DNA of 64,000 bases, taken from NCBI RefSeq assembly GCF_001277295.1, contig NZ_CP011456.1, forward strand, positions 2,108,001 to 2,172,000, given 5' to 3'. Source of the DNA: Anabaena sp. WA102. Its GTDB lineage: Bacteria > Cyanobacteriota > Cyanobacteriia > Cyanobacteriales > Nostocaceae. This document shows, piece by piece, positions 58,901 through 64,000 of the stretch. A model generated the notes under the pieces. It made no database searches, had not been told where the DNA came from, and saw nothing but the letters and a program-made list of their open reading frames with translations. The position numbers and the translations under genes were made by a program. The stretch's first letter is position 1. Every line of letters begins with the position of its first letter.

Positions 58901-61900
58901 CCACCAATAAATGCCTGTCCAAGAGATGTGATCTCAACTTTGCCGTAGTTACCTGACCAGTCAATGGTTTGAGATAACATATTACCGTTGGCATCAAAAG
59001 TTTGGACTAACTTACCGCCTGATGCCAAGGTTCCCATCATTTCCATGTTGCCGGTGTTGTTCATGGAAATTAATGCGCCACTATTATCGGAAGTTAGACC
59101 CATGGCGGTGACACCGCCTGCTGCGGTGATAATTAAGCCAAGTCCGTTATCGTCTGCGCCCGCTGTACCGCCATTTAAGCTAACAGATTTGGAAGCTAGT
59201 AATCCTGTATCTAAGAAGATTTGTTGACCTGCTTTAACGGTGATGGTTGCGTCATTTCCTGCCCAAGTTACACCGGTTGCACCAATACTACCCCCCGCGA
59301 CAACTGTGCCTAAGATATCAACATCTTTCGCACCTTGGAGGTTAATGGCACTACCAGCTTTTTTGGTATTAACTCTCGATGTAGTATGAACATAAACGCT
59401 AGAACCTTGACTATTTGGAGTGTTGGTGCTTGTTCCATTTGCTAGATAACCGCCTAAAATGTCAATTTTATCTTCAACGGTTAAGAAGCTTTCAATGTAC
59501 ACCCAACCTTCAGAACGAATTTTCAGGTCAGAGTTTTGACCGTTGACGTTGATATTACCTCGGAGAATTACATCATCGGGAAATTCCAAATTAACCACCG
59601 CATTGTCTGCATTATTGGTAATAGTTCCAGTCAGGAATAGGGAGAACGCATCTGGTTGTAGTGGTTTCAGGTAGAGGTCACTGGGTAATCCTATTTTCAA
59701 ATAATCATCATATTTATCTAACCGAGAAGTTCCAGCCACCATGTTGATTTGATTGGCGGTGGTAATTGCTCCCTGGATAAACAGACCATTATTTGCTGTT
59801 AAATCTAGGGTATCTGAAGTGATTGACCCCACTCGCATATCACCGGAGATGACTTCGATACCTGCATGACCAACTGCACTTACTTGATTAACAAACAGGT
59901 CATTCGTTACCTCTTGAACATAGACGTTACCTCCACTGACAACAGTTAATTTCCCATCAGTTAGAGAGTTAGTGTTAATTTCTAAAACATCAGAGTTAGT
60001 ACCAATACTACCCACTGTTTCTAATGTGATGTTTCTACCAATAACATCAGCCGTCGTATCTCCCGTGTCTACAATCGAGGTTAATGCCCGTAAACCGACA
60101 TCAAATTGAGTTTCAATTACACCAACTTTCAAGTCATGATCTAGGGAGTTAACGTAAATATCACCTTGTTGAGCCGTGATATTAATAGCACCATCTAACA
60201 ATAGATCAACATCAAGGTAGTTGGTGTATTCGCCAATAGAACCTGTTGTTGATTGTAGATCAATTGCCGAACCACGAATATTCAGGAGATTCTCATTAAT
60301 ATCAAAGATTGAACCTTGAGCCTGTAAATCTACAGAACCATTAGTGAGAATACTATTGACGAATATATCGCCACCAGGAGCTTCAACTGTCACGTAACTG
60401 CCAGCGTTAATCTTATCAATAAATAAGGATGTGTTGGCAACTTGACGAATGTAAGTGCTAGTTAATGATTCTGCACTTAATTGGCTATTAGCACCGGACA
60501 AATCAATGCGGAACGAAGTGTTAGTCGTTGTTCCAGCAATAGTACCTTGAGACACCACTAATAAATCACCAGTAGTGGTAATAGCTGCCGTACTTCCTCC
60601 GGCGTAATTATCAATGATGCTACCACCCGCCTGGAGGCGCACATCTCCACGAGCATTAACGTGATTGATATTTAAAGTTCCAGCAGCCTGTACTGCAACG
60701 GCATCACCGGCATCAATAGTGGTGATGTTGGTAATTTCTATGTCAATATCATCAGTTAATTGCAGGGTTAGGGATTCTACCACAGACTTGTCTTGTACTA
60801 ATTCTCCTTGAATTAGGTTGACGTTCCCTACTCCGTCTGATCCATGATTTGCTGTTAGTTTTTGCCAAAGGGTTGTATCACCATAGATTTGCTTCCCTAA
60901 ATCAAGGGTCTGATTTTGACCTAAATATTTATAAAGTCCATATTCAACAGCGTTGTACTGCACTAGAACAGTTTGATATGTTGCTAAGGAAACTTCTTGC
61001 TTGATGGATTTATTGGTTCCGCTAACAAAATTCGCTTGCAATTTCTCCCACAAGGAAGTGTTGCTGAAATTTGCCTGAGTCAGATCAACATCTGTGTCAT
61101 CGCTACCTAAATATTTGTAGGTGGCATAACTTACGCCCACTACATCACTTACAGAGGCACTGGAGAGGGTTTTCTTTTTATCAGTTGCTAGGTTGTTAAA
61201 GCCACCAGATAGGTCAATGGCAACCATGTTACCGACTTGTCCTAACTGTCCTTGGGCTTTGAGGGTGACGTTGCGACCAATAATGTTAGAACCTTCTGTG
61301 TTACCAGCAGTTGGTGTAGTCCTTAGTAAGTTGGCATTGGGATAGAGGAAGCTATATAAACCTGCGGACAAGGGATATTTTAAGGACTCTGCATCAAATA
61401 GTTCTTGCGCTCTCTCACTAACTTCTGATGAACTGATGGAACTTCCTTCCACAAGATGATCAAAAATCGAACCTTGGACAGATTCTAAGTAAATATCTGC
61501 CGGAGTCACAATTGCATTGAGGTTCAAGTCTCCTGCTATTTCACGAATATAAATATCACCTTGAGATTCAGCCCCTATACCACGTGTACCGCTGTCTACT
61601 CGTAACCAATCTGTTGTACTTCCTAATGCTCCAGCAGAAGTCTCAAGTTTAATTTCTTTACCACTGATTAATGAACTGGAATTTCCTGCGGTGATGCCTT
61701 GAGGTGCGTTTAATGTGACAGTACCATTACTGGAGGCAATATTACCAGCCACCAGGTTGCTATTAATGTTATCAAGAGAAACAATTGTTAAATTGATATC
61801 ACCTACTGCTGTAGCATTGACCGGTTGTAGACCACCTTGTATTTTTAAGTCAATACCACCAGACTGAGCCTTGAATTTCAAGGCTTGAAGTCCGTTTTGC

Positions 61901-64000
61901 ACATCGGCGTTATCTATGGTGTTGGCATAAACAACACTGGAACTATTACTATTAATGGAACTACCTATTAATGACACCTTGCTATTAGGAGATTCGATGT
62001 CACCTTGGAGATAAAGGACTCTGTTGCTGGTGATAGATATTTGAGCAGCATTTTTATTAGGCCCTTGGATGAAATCTATATCAATTGGATAATCAGCTTT
62101 TAAGGCGTTGGTATAGAAGTCTTTGAGTCCAGTAATAGTAGTTGTTCGCGTGTGTAAAGTTTTCTTTCTCAGCCAACCACCACCTGTAGTCCAATTTTCA
62201 ACCTTGGTAGAAGAATTGACGTAGTTGCTATCAAACTTGTTATTAACTCTATCTGTAATGCTTGATAAGTTAGTGCCAATCTCTGTCCATTTATCGGTGT
62301 CAGTGAAATCTTGGGTAGATAGAACTAAGTCATCATTATCGCCGATATAACGATAAACCTTGTTATTGGCAACATTTCTGACCTCGGAAACGTTTTTGAT
62401 CAAGTCTACGCTACTGTCGTTTACCTGTTGATACTCGATAGTGTAGGCGGGTAGAATAGTTGTAGCATTAAATACTAATGACTCCGATTCTAGCAGTGGC
62501 TTTTCATCACGGAACTCTACGGTTTTCCAGGTATAACTATCATCTGCAACTAAAGCATCCCAATCAAAACCAAAGAGGTTAAAGCTCTTTTTCTCATATT
62601 TTCTGACTTCAACCTGGGTTTTCTCCTGTCCCTCTGTCCACACATACTGGCGACCTAGTGGGGTTTGGTACTTGATGTCATCAGTGAAGCTATTTGTTAC
62701 TGGAGTTCCGGTTGCTGTGTAGGTAACAGTTTTGTTGACACTATCGTATACTCCGTCAAATTTTGTGGTCTTAATATTATTAGCATCAACTGTGTACTGA
62801 ACCTTCTTGAGGGTTTCTGTGTCAATGATGGTAATTTTACCTTGACGGTTGGTGGTGGTGTCAATGCGGTTGAGGATCAGTTGATAAATGCTCTGGTTGT
62901 TAATATCAACGTTGGTATAACCGTTGGCAACTTTCAATTGACCATTTCCTGTACTGAAGATTTGACCAGCCAGGGTAATTTCTCCACCCTTGGGAACGAT
63001 GTCATTCAGGATGATTGCCTGTTGATTAACGTCAAAGTAACCATCTACAGGGACATTTTCTGTGCCGAAACTAATTCCTGCTAAGACATTGCCATTATCA
63101 TCCACAAAATTTCTGGTTTTCTTACCAGGATTAAAGGTGGCAGCAATATCAAGTTCAATGGTACTAACACCACTTTGAATGAGTCCGTTGACGTTTAGAT
63201 AACGAGCGGTGATTGTAACTGGTCCTTGAGAGAGAATGCGGGATTGATTACGGTTAATGGAGGTTTCTAGGTTTTGACCATTGACGTTAGTAGCACTGTT
63301 GTAGGTTTCACTATCGGCAATACCATTTGGGTTATAGACTGTTTGACGTAGTCGGTCATAGTCGAGATATTGACGGGGGTCTTGATTGCTGTGGAACCAA
63401 TCATCCGTATTCAAGTTAAAGTTGCTGGCGGCATTGATGGTGACGTTTTCGGCTCTAATTTCCCCGGAAACGTTGATACTACCTTCTTTGTTGTCAATTA
63501 ACAGGTTGCCGGATTCGTTGATTACATCACCAAGGATGTAGATATCTTGGTCAACAGAGGGGATAACAAGACTGCCTGTGTCATATTGACTGTTGGGATA
63601 GGCATCTTGAACGATGGAGATGTTCTTAGCGCCAGTGTTGTTAACTGCGTTGGAGATGAGAGCGTTGTTGAGATAAACGTTACCGGGCTGGAGAACTGTG
63701 TATTGACCATCAACTATTCTGACTCGTTTGTTGTCACGAATGACTGCATCGTTGACGTTGAGGGTGAATGGCGACTGGTTGGTAATTTTAATTTCTGCGC
63801 CGCCTCTGGCTATTAGTTGATTGTTGCTAATTAGAGGTGTGAAGGCAGTGGAACTAGTTCTGTCTGCTTCAATAAAGATGGAACCTGGCGCGGCATAAAT
63901 ATTGGGCAGATTGATGAATAATAGGTCTATTTCTTTTTGAACTGTCGCTGATTCTGGATCAATTAGTCCAGAATCAGCGATCGCTTGATTGATGGCATCC
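40924..64000 (-). CDS. Giant repetitive surface/secreted protein with C-terminal RTX repeats, partial
   Basis: One uninterrupted frame runs from the right edge of the window to TAA at 40924-40926, at least 7,691 residues; the true start lies upstream, beyond 64000. From N to C: (i) ~64000-55700, Asn/Thr/Gly/Ile-rich beta-solenoid repeats resembling filamentous haemagglutinins, with three YKYLG-type modules; (ii) ~55650-53850, a non-repetitive Trp/Tyr-rich segment; (iii) ~53800-49570, more solenoid repeats; (iv) ~49540-43190, seventeen 116/156-residue tandem units; (v) ~43130-40930, RTX calcium-binding nonapeptides (GGAGNDTILGGAGNDELYGE). C-terminal RTX repeats usually mean type I secretion and calcium-triggered folding. 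A role as adhesin, surface layer or motility factor is inference. No T1SS genes are in the window. Confidence 0.9.
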   Translation of the reverse strand, partial: DAINQAIADSGLIDPESATVQKEIDLLFINLPNIYAAPGSIFIEADRTSSTAFTPLISNNQLIARGGAEIKITNQSPFTLNVNDAVIRDNKRVRIVDGQYTVLQPGNVYLNNALISNAVNNTGAKNISIVQDAYPNSQYDTGSLVIPSVDQDIYILGDVINESGNLLIDNKEGSINVSGEIRAENVTINAASNFNLNTDDWFHSNQDPRQYLDYDRLRQTVYNPNGIADSETYNSATNVNGQNLETSINRNQSRILSQGPVTITARYLNVNGLIQSGVSTIELDIAATFNPGKKTRNFVDDNGNVLAGISFGTENVPVDGYFDVNQQAIILNDIVPKGGEITLAGQIFSTGNGQLKVANGYTNVDINNQSIYQLILNRIDTTTNRQGKITIIDTETLKKVQYTVDANNIKTTKFDGVYDSVNKTVTYTATGTPVTNSFTDDIKYQTPLGRQYVWTEGQEKTQVEVRKYEKKSFNLFGFDWDALVADDSYTWKTVEFRDEKPLLESESLVFNATTILPAYTIEYQQVNDSSVDLIKNVSEVRNVANNKVYRYIGDNDDLVLSTQDFTDTDKWTEIGTNLSSITDRVNNKFDSNYVNSSTKVENWTTGGGWLRKKTLHTRTTTITGLKDFYTNALKADYPIDIDFIQGPNKNAAQISITSNRVLYLQGDIESPNSKVSLIGSSINSNSSSVVYANTIDNADVQNGLQALKFKAQSGGIDLKIQGGLQPVNATAVGDINLTIVSLDNINSNLVAGNIASSNGTVTLNAPQGITAGNSSSLISGKEIKLETSAGALGSTTDWLRVDSGTRGIGAESQGDIYIREIAGDLNLNAIVTPADIYLESVQGSIFDHLVEGSSISSSEVSERAQELFDAESLKYPLSAGLYSFLYPNANLLRTTPTAGNTEGSNIIGRNVTLKAQGQLGQVGNMVAIDLSGGFNNLATDKKKTLSSASVSDVVGVSYATYKYLGSDDTDVDLTQANFSNTSLWEKLQANFVSGTNKSIKQEVSLATYQTVLVQYNAVEYGLYKYLGQNQTLDLGKQIYGDTTLWQKLTANHGSDGVGNVNLIQGELVQDKSVVESLTLQLTDDIDIEITNITTIDAGDAVAVQAAGTLNINHVNARGDVRLQAGGSIIDNYAGGSTAAITTTGDLLVVSQGTIAGTTTNTSFRIDLSGANSQLSAESLTSTYIRQVANTSLFIDKINAGSYVTVEAPGGDIFVNSILTNGSVDLQAQGSIFDINENLLNIRGSAIDLQSTTGSIGEYTNYLDVDLLLDGAINITAQQGDIYVNSLDHDLKVGVIETQFDVGLRALTSIVDTGDTTADVIGRNITLETVGSIGTNSDVLEINTNSLTDGKLTVVSGGNVYVQEVTNDLFVNQVSAVGHAGIEVISGDMRVGSITSDTLDLTANNGLFIQGAITTANQINMVAGTSRLDKYDDYLKIGLPSDLYLKPLQPDAFSLFLTGTITNNADNAVVNLEFPDDVILRGNINVNGQNSDLKIRSEGWVYIESFLTVEDKIDILGGYLANGTSTNTPNSQGSSVYVHTTSRVNTKKAGSAINLQGAKDVDILGTVVAGGSIGATGVTWAGNDATITVKAGQQIFLDTGLLASKSVSLNGGTAGADDNGLGLIITAAGGVTAMGLTSDNSGALISMNNTGNMEMMGTLASGGKLVQTFDANGNMLSQTIDWSGNYGKVEITSLGQAFIGGHTINQQGQAIETGGYIYANNNITINGGGNSSGTGAYVQAASELVTHAADSSIIINAAQDVDIQGLVLPGGEVQDVRDTTGKYMGRYAHNFGGHSTISVHADNQIRIGQSLKAGKQIDLVGGIDPVEPNPADGSTNYSGRGMVLYGSTQISTWRENSQINLSAKGEVDILAPAYTNEIEAAAFYELATGVISQDVTLKLRLDKVGYFIEATVTLPKSATNNNTQVGNLVEDLNTAIKNATWTVVSSQDTTAHAIGSTYTGFDNNDLQVKLRESRLLLTSSYATTLVKTGSTNADKLGFTNLTTDLTSTLPYTVKADQVGSVVTIGSPTGLNGKLYIAGKVLGYETINLNSGNSPDGVDIDLDYTGLLETRNSSITLNVGTYGVVKGNVIASGTGSDITINATNTLDLKGSLTATDQININAGTTITTGQTSVHTFGTSKINGKSVNITGLNDVIIDSTIGEGSVGMTGINITATSGDLTLARTSGRIITDTNLVMTGKNIDFEGVLQNTKFDNNANTNEVLITATNNILLMTDIISQGTVKMTAANQIQGYNGQILVQGTGEVLNINQTNANGSISFGRTILTNGKYQQQGFDLASIGNLSINGTGTVDLNSGVRLFSGTDNSNINVTGNIINVGGSLLAGAKLVNNTVTWTGKTANINLTSADIVTFGGSGADNTTGLVVTRGGTAIATGNININITGGSSTLDFTMNSLSSIKSDATARFAETGTLIFADSTDSKINITAGKQVEIDGLIQAYDDGADITIDSAGMLLINGYLKADDVLTVDGGVGASGYGLMLTPLIYQDPQGRFVNSSGFYINANGDYVSATGTVLAVGATPVASAELPANLTRVGGGTLETATSGIINISAESGLVLSGQIAPLNDTSVNPDKVFITSENNAGDVFIDNAVGAKSQVVIKGNNLYLLDYQETNPLNAVRPNNALIQTYGGGTTTTDPSIQINALGQAIIAKSKAPLSRALVDSHQNLEVIANSLVVQGFLDASTNISLNVVTDLTVNGLVTAAQNLDIRAGINASWTPSTIRGTITRSQLSGGNVLVNGSGTLQAQNTATILAGGTVTIDADSALGAGTKPVPIPFITQRAVTVPVVTGTRQVADGTIQVEVVNWIPSTFTEQVGTDSVRVGNEFFTMDTTLSQDSYWNPTTNTEKEWFVAGVDYDASKGNFNELTDDAKNALLTSLGYYKLYDFGFSNAKRETTRDGNPTSAQIYWNLTETNESYAMETANGQSYRKEFISGSDYQLSAAAGYYNSYNTATNNSVATTIIKINVDGWSDKYIRVPVGIAGDLPALLRVVSQGEAKLLNDSNKNNFNELSTGTYSPSQTWVSQTGGTTPTGEYVGYYWDQATVYYDQLTSAFGAYTNTYDRGIDNDNTTVVRWGVSYDSNGKRLYSINDGRTGGNVAQTLQYPAWRVQSSVNNNDINGVVISAPTEYVSTTRLINNRNQVATYTQLVGQIEEKLFDVGIKVTQIQFDVNTERNSEEPWYRVWAKINSEENFKQWTWNDSSRTDNLNDILISKSDLKYNATYRLFWEFREDDGDGNWVVSSNDTIIGTYDSNIVTIPQSTTSYSREVSSSTSWDSSWGKLSYSIDVNSSWRKTSDKSETFNDYKYNWESVYKPIYDTRLQTSWQWVTNTQDIYDNRPRYETRDIQVKSVSIDTQTKWRTDNITENQTIWVTERQTSNDQTAYGQFAGDSISAANGITIDATGNISITGKLAANGTTGNINISSLGQVNIQGKLPTGSNTSNTLAAPSYIYAKNDLNVTGTSVSVLDSSELYAINNTGKVTITSTSSTGDINFAGAINAGTTATSGTQIQLNAGNDLIIKGILNAGNGITGLAGNNGGNGNITGDVNTYIATGTNGNITLTGGTTSGNKIDLPSGLLTTGTLNLTASQGSINNYLVTNGVIQNGLISATTMNLNAKSGISANLTATTLNVTNSSNGNIDLVVDRKSTTDVQATITTANGNIDIDSVNGIRLLNVTALGSGNDINITAGDTVTVDKLKAADLLNITTNGALTLDLDTALDLSAGTSMTLSAGSITRNNTNRISANSLDINSAGTVDLLYIQVSNLSFEVGGTGNVDIDNIGNLNLTAGQVGNGNFTLNNSGTLTATLVQSTTNSQAHTFNLTSSGNMTIGKIDAGVYSDYDGSGNLISYSQINLTANNGGDILALNSNDNIAELVAVKANLTATATGSDIGLLEVDLSEITATADGTINIEGIGKLASGANRTLNVPSMTSNAGSIYLSNLGTLSTNSGLSVPTSSGTIQLVSKQDDLVIDPAGSDKTLSANTLILQATQTLDIDSTITLDAINLTLNGEGGVRLPIIKTNDLTFEVGSDNIIISPESFANLTAKTPGGETIINLVARGNLQSSGTYAGYYQYRDIYTNTTYYLDSADISQATVYNTALTALTQAQKDSLTLAAVLSTISSQERETQSGMYAYFDDTDNNNVFDGSERVYYKESPDSSTVYSRQINQSGNYSSGYYAYSVTENIAGQVPVNKIIYTTESDYNVVAQNPNYTDVQIFFTAVSNGLNLKAKTVSKLAGSIELAQPVGELQDNTTSRFNVTATNLILNAQKDLGNINFQQMLATASYVEISMGADLVFNGSPSTSQLVVGSTGYYNGNSLIGGSVTTAEGTTLNAGTIEVTALKNIDIDTNSTNLTATAMGNGYIRVDSTGTLTLNQVQTDGSVTLTGTGILGGNNSRDIQANAVSLTSSSGIGSSSNSLQMTANSLTVPSGSGAVYVDNYGALSVNGVSLNSGNLNIATHSPLTISGSIITSGTITLNAGESASSGDDLTINSDIQGSSIILTAGDNFTLNNASIKASGAVQITVDQGTTDVGVGSTVGIYGYITSTGVTINTGNDNDTINLGSSSSPYSGATGTFTVNGGSGTNALNIDNSGDTVGRSATVSSTQIVGLGATINYSQFQDINIKFGSGNDVINPNSSVTANLVVDGNTGYDVIGQDYSTRTDNLNLTIDLVNFISSGGFDSQDFEEYGIILGSGNDTVTLINPSVSNIGGNLNFSIKGNAGSDNLNLDYSSNTSGYNQNVTVNNTYVDGFGLSSRLQYSTIEALAVQLGSGADTINLTNNFTAGTLDFNTGSGNDALTLISNSGQTNLYTEAGADTVRVKTISGATTVSSGTEDDNIQIYNDSNTVDNIAALLTISGDAGTDTITVNDSSDTDNNTGILTSTNVTGLDMAGSITYSNAETLNINLGSGADEFTINSTHTNQTNLNTNAGADTVTINDASGILSVNSGDGNDNLRVNATRATTNIDTVAGQDSIRIKSIDAATTVSLGTEDDNIQIYNDSNTVDNIAALLTISGDAGTDTITVNDSSNTNDNTGILTSTNVTGLDMAGSITYSNAETLNINLGSGADNFTINSTQTGQTNLNTNAGADTVRIKTISGATNVSTGTEDDNIQISNDSNTVDTIAASLTISGDGGTDTITVNDSSDTNNNTGILTSTNVTGLDMAGSITYSNAETLNINLGSGADNFTINSTQTGQTNLNTNAGADTVRIKTISGATNVSTGTEDDNIQISNDSNTVDDIAALLTISGDAETDTITVNDSSDTDNNTGILTSTNVTGLDMAGSITYSNAETLNINLGSGADEFTINSTHTNQTNLNTNAGADTVTINDASGILSVNSGDGNDNLRVNATRATTNIDTVAGQDSIRIKSIDAATTVSLGTEDDNIQIYNDSNTVDNIAALLTISGDAGTDTITVNDSSNTNDNTGILTSTNVTGLDMAGSITYSNAETLNINLGSGADNFTINSTQTGQTNLNTNAGADTVRIKTISGATNVSTGTEDDNIQISNDSNTVDTIAASLTISGDGGTDTITVNDSSDTNNNTGILTSTNVTGLDMAGSITYSNAETLNINLGSGADNFTINSTHTNQTNLNTNAGADTVRIKTISGATNVSTGTEDDNIQISNDSNTVDNIAASLIISGDAGTDTITVSDSGDTNDNTGILTSTNVTGLDMAGSITYSNAEILNINLGSGADEFTINSTHTNQTNLNTNAGADTVTINDASGILSVNSGDGNDNLRVNATRATTNIDTVAGQDSIRIKSIDAATTVSSGTEDDNIQIYNDSNTVDNIAASLTISGDAGTDTITVNDSSDTNNNTGILTSTNVTGLDMAGSITYSNAETLNINLGSGADNFTINSTQTGQTNLNTNAGADTVRIKTISGATNVSTGTGNDNIQIYNDSNTVDNIAALLTISGDAETDTITVNDSSDTNANTGILTNTNVTGLDMAGSITYSNAEILNINLGSGADEFTINSTHTNQTNLNTNAGADTVTINDASGILSVNSGDGNDNLRVNATRATTNIDTVAGQDSIRIKSIDAATTVSSGTEDDNIQISNDSNTVDDIAALLTISGDAGTDTITVNDSSDTNDNTGVLTSTNVTGLDMAGSITYSNAETLNINLGSGADDFTINSTQTGQTNLNTNAGADTVRIKTISGATNVSTGTENDNIQISNDSNTVDTIAASLTISGDGGTDTITVNDSSDTNNNTGILTSTNVTGLDMAGSITYSNAETLNINLGSGADNFTINSTHTNQTNLNTNAGADTVRIKTISGATNVSTGTEDDNIQISNDSNTVDNIAASLIISGDAGTDTITVSDSGDTNDNTGILTNTNVTGLDMAGSITYSNAETLNINLGLGADNFTINSTHTRQTNLNTNAGADTVRIKTISGATNVSTGTENDNIQISNDSSTVDNIAASLTISGDAGTDTITVNDSSDTNNNTGILTSTNVTGLDMAGSITYSNAETLNINLGSGADNFTINSTHTRQTNLNTNAGADTVRIKTISGATNLSTGTENDTITVGDDNNTVNNIAAALTISGDAGTDIITVSDSGDTTANTGILTSTNVTGLDMAGSITYSNAETLNINLGSIADNFTINSTHTNQTNLNTNAGADTVRIKTISGATTVSLGIENDNIQIYNDSSTVDNIAASLTISGDAGTDTITVSDSGDTTANIGILTNTSVTGLDMAGSITYSNAETLNINLGSVADNFTINSTHTGQTTLNTNAGADTIRIKTISGATNVSTGTENDNIQISNDSNTVDNIAALLTISGDAGTDTITVNDSSDTNNNTGILTSTNVTGLDMAGSITYSNAETLNINLGSGADNFTINSTRTGQTNLNTNAGADTVRIKTISGATNVSTGTENDNIQISNDSNTVDNIAASLIISGDAGIDTITVNDSSDTDNNTGILTSTNVTGLDMAGSITYSNAETLNINLGSGADNFTINSTTANVSNLVIINGGAGNDNLQVTNINGLNQLVVVGGIGNDNLTVQQSTNTHTILVGDEATIQYTDSWLSQITSNSGNGNDTITLNSGKNTVLAGAGTDTITTNNGTNRNILLGDNGIAKFSAGNLTQITSTDNGSGGQDIIQLNGGLENLVIGGAGSDTITNATPGNRGNNDSDVIFGDEADLTVTSDGYDITSINPNNGGNDTVQALDNAQKVVVGGIGDDNITTGKGNDLITGGNARIRRIFNGVWNSLITFISGTGTDNDILRGGDGNDTIYGQAGNDSLYGEAGDDVLSGDEGSDFIDGGAGTDRMSYQSSTSGVIVNIDSTKGYQGTDGITFTSLTQSTPLVTNLEPVFNIAANTAQDSFGNLDQLANFENITGSNYNDILIGNALNNKIEGLAGDDILIGNAGNDSLEGNEGTDTVSYRRDPLAVIANLTTGIATDGFANTDSLTNIENLIGSSYNDELTGNTVKNRIYGGAGNDTILGGAGNDELYGEDGNDTITTGAGDDIIYAGEGTNIINAGDGNNTIYGGSGNDTITTGSGNDVIYAFGGDNIINAGNGLNTITTGAGSDTITSGNDKDIIQAGDGNNTINAGNGDNEITTGAGNDRITTDIGKDIIFAGNGYNYITTGDGNKNITGGDGRDDIFTGSGDDVIIAGNGDNNINVGNGANNIKTGSGIDSITSGSGNDIIDAGNGNNTVNAGDGNNTVTTGSGNDRITTGSGNDTIYYGDGIDVINAGLGTNVIKKSKS
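40930..43130 (-). other. RTX (haemolysin-type calcium-binding) repeat region of the giant protein
   Basis: Dozens of G-G-x-G-x-D-x-[LI]-x nonapeptides appear (e.g. LRGGDGNDTIYGQAGNDSLY, TGAGDDIIYAGEGTNIINAG), twice interrupted by SYRRDPLAVIANLTTG-type spacers typical of RTX serralysin-like blocks. The last ~350 residues shift to T-T-G-x-G-N-D-x-I. The protein ends NVIKKSKS, without an obvious extra domain. Confidence 0.93.
43190..49540 (-). repeat. Seventeen tandem 348/468-bp coding repeats
   Basis: The marker TNVTGLDMAGSITYSNAE occurs 17 times. Marker spacing on the DNA is 348 bp twelve times and 468 bp four times; the longer units carry an extra 40 residues (NDASGILSVNSGDGNDNLRV and following). 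Blocks are duplicated at a higher level, with offsets of 1,164 bp (47342 against 48506) and 1,980 bp (45014 against 46994). Confidence 0.95.

Overview
The window looks like chromosomal DNA of a filamentous, heterocyst-forming cyanobacterium (Nostocales). Supporting signs are frequent HIP1 octamers (GCGATCGC), a HetR of canonical 299-residue length, a PatX-type RGSGR peptide gene, plant-type ferredoxin, QueC, MnmG, ribosomal protein S4 and MoaA, and intergenic DNA crowded with short cyanobacterial repeats.

Layout. 1-2.9 kb: a secreted DUF1400 alpha/beta hydrolase that lacks its nucleophile serine (open at the left edge) and a membrane-anchored proline-rich protein. 2.9-6.5 kb: stacked miniature elements, then an IS607-type serine recombinase gene interrupted in the sense direction by a group II intron. 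6.6-14.2 kb: mnmG; an AT-rich ATPase + TOPRIM pair that resembles a defence operon; ferredoxin; a small protein; a DUF3326 protein; a CPBP protease; and an acetyltransferase gene split by a MITE. 14.3-25.4 kb: a truncated WD40 protein, a ParM/ParR-like actin pair, a Gfo/Idh/MocA oxidoreductase, queC, an FAD oxidoreductase, patX, a methyltransferase and a Pit phosphate permease. 25.7-32.2 kb: a coiled-coil/EamA fusion, hetR, a secreted cysteine-repeat protein, rpsD and moaA. 32.2-40.2 kb: an insertion hot spot with an AtzG-like gene altered by a MITE, an amino-acid-oxidase-type gene broken by a second group II intron in antisense, and an IS1634-type element carrying a nested IS4-type element. 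40.9-64 kb: the 3' 23 kb of one giant gene on the minus strand. It encodes at least 7,691 residues: beta-solenoid/haemagglutinin-like repeats, seventeen 116- or 156-residue tandem units, and a C-terminal RTX calcium-binding region. Its start lies beyond the right edge.

How it fits together. patX and hetR (6 kb apart) are two arms of the heterocyst patterning circuit: HetR is the activator and PatX yields an RGSGR inhibitor. patX has a TCCGGA (DIF-type) motif upstream. The most distinctive property of the window is the density of small mobile DNA. At least four coding regions end in, or are split by, 87-126 bp TA-flanked MITEs, and two are interrupted by closely related 2.2-kb group II introns. 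In each case, removing the element and one target duplication on paper restores a longer, sensible reading frame, so the ancestral gene structures can be read directly. No tRNA, rRNA or CRISPR array was seen.
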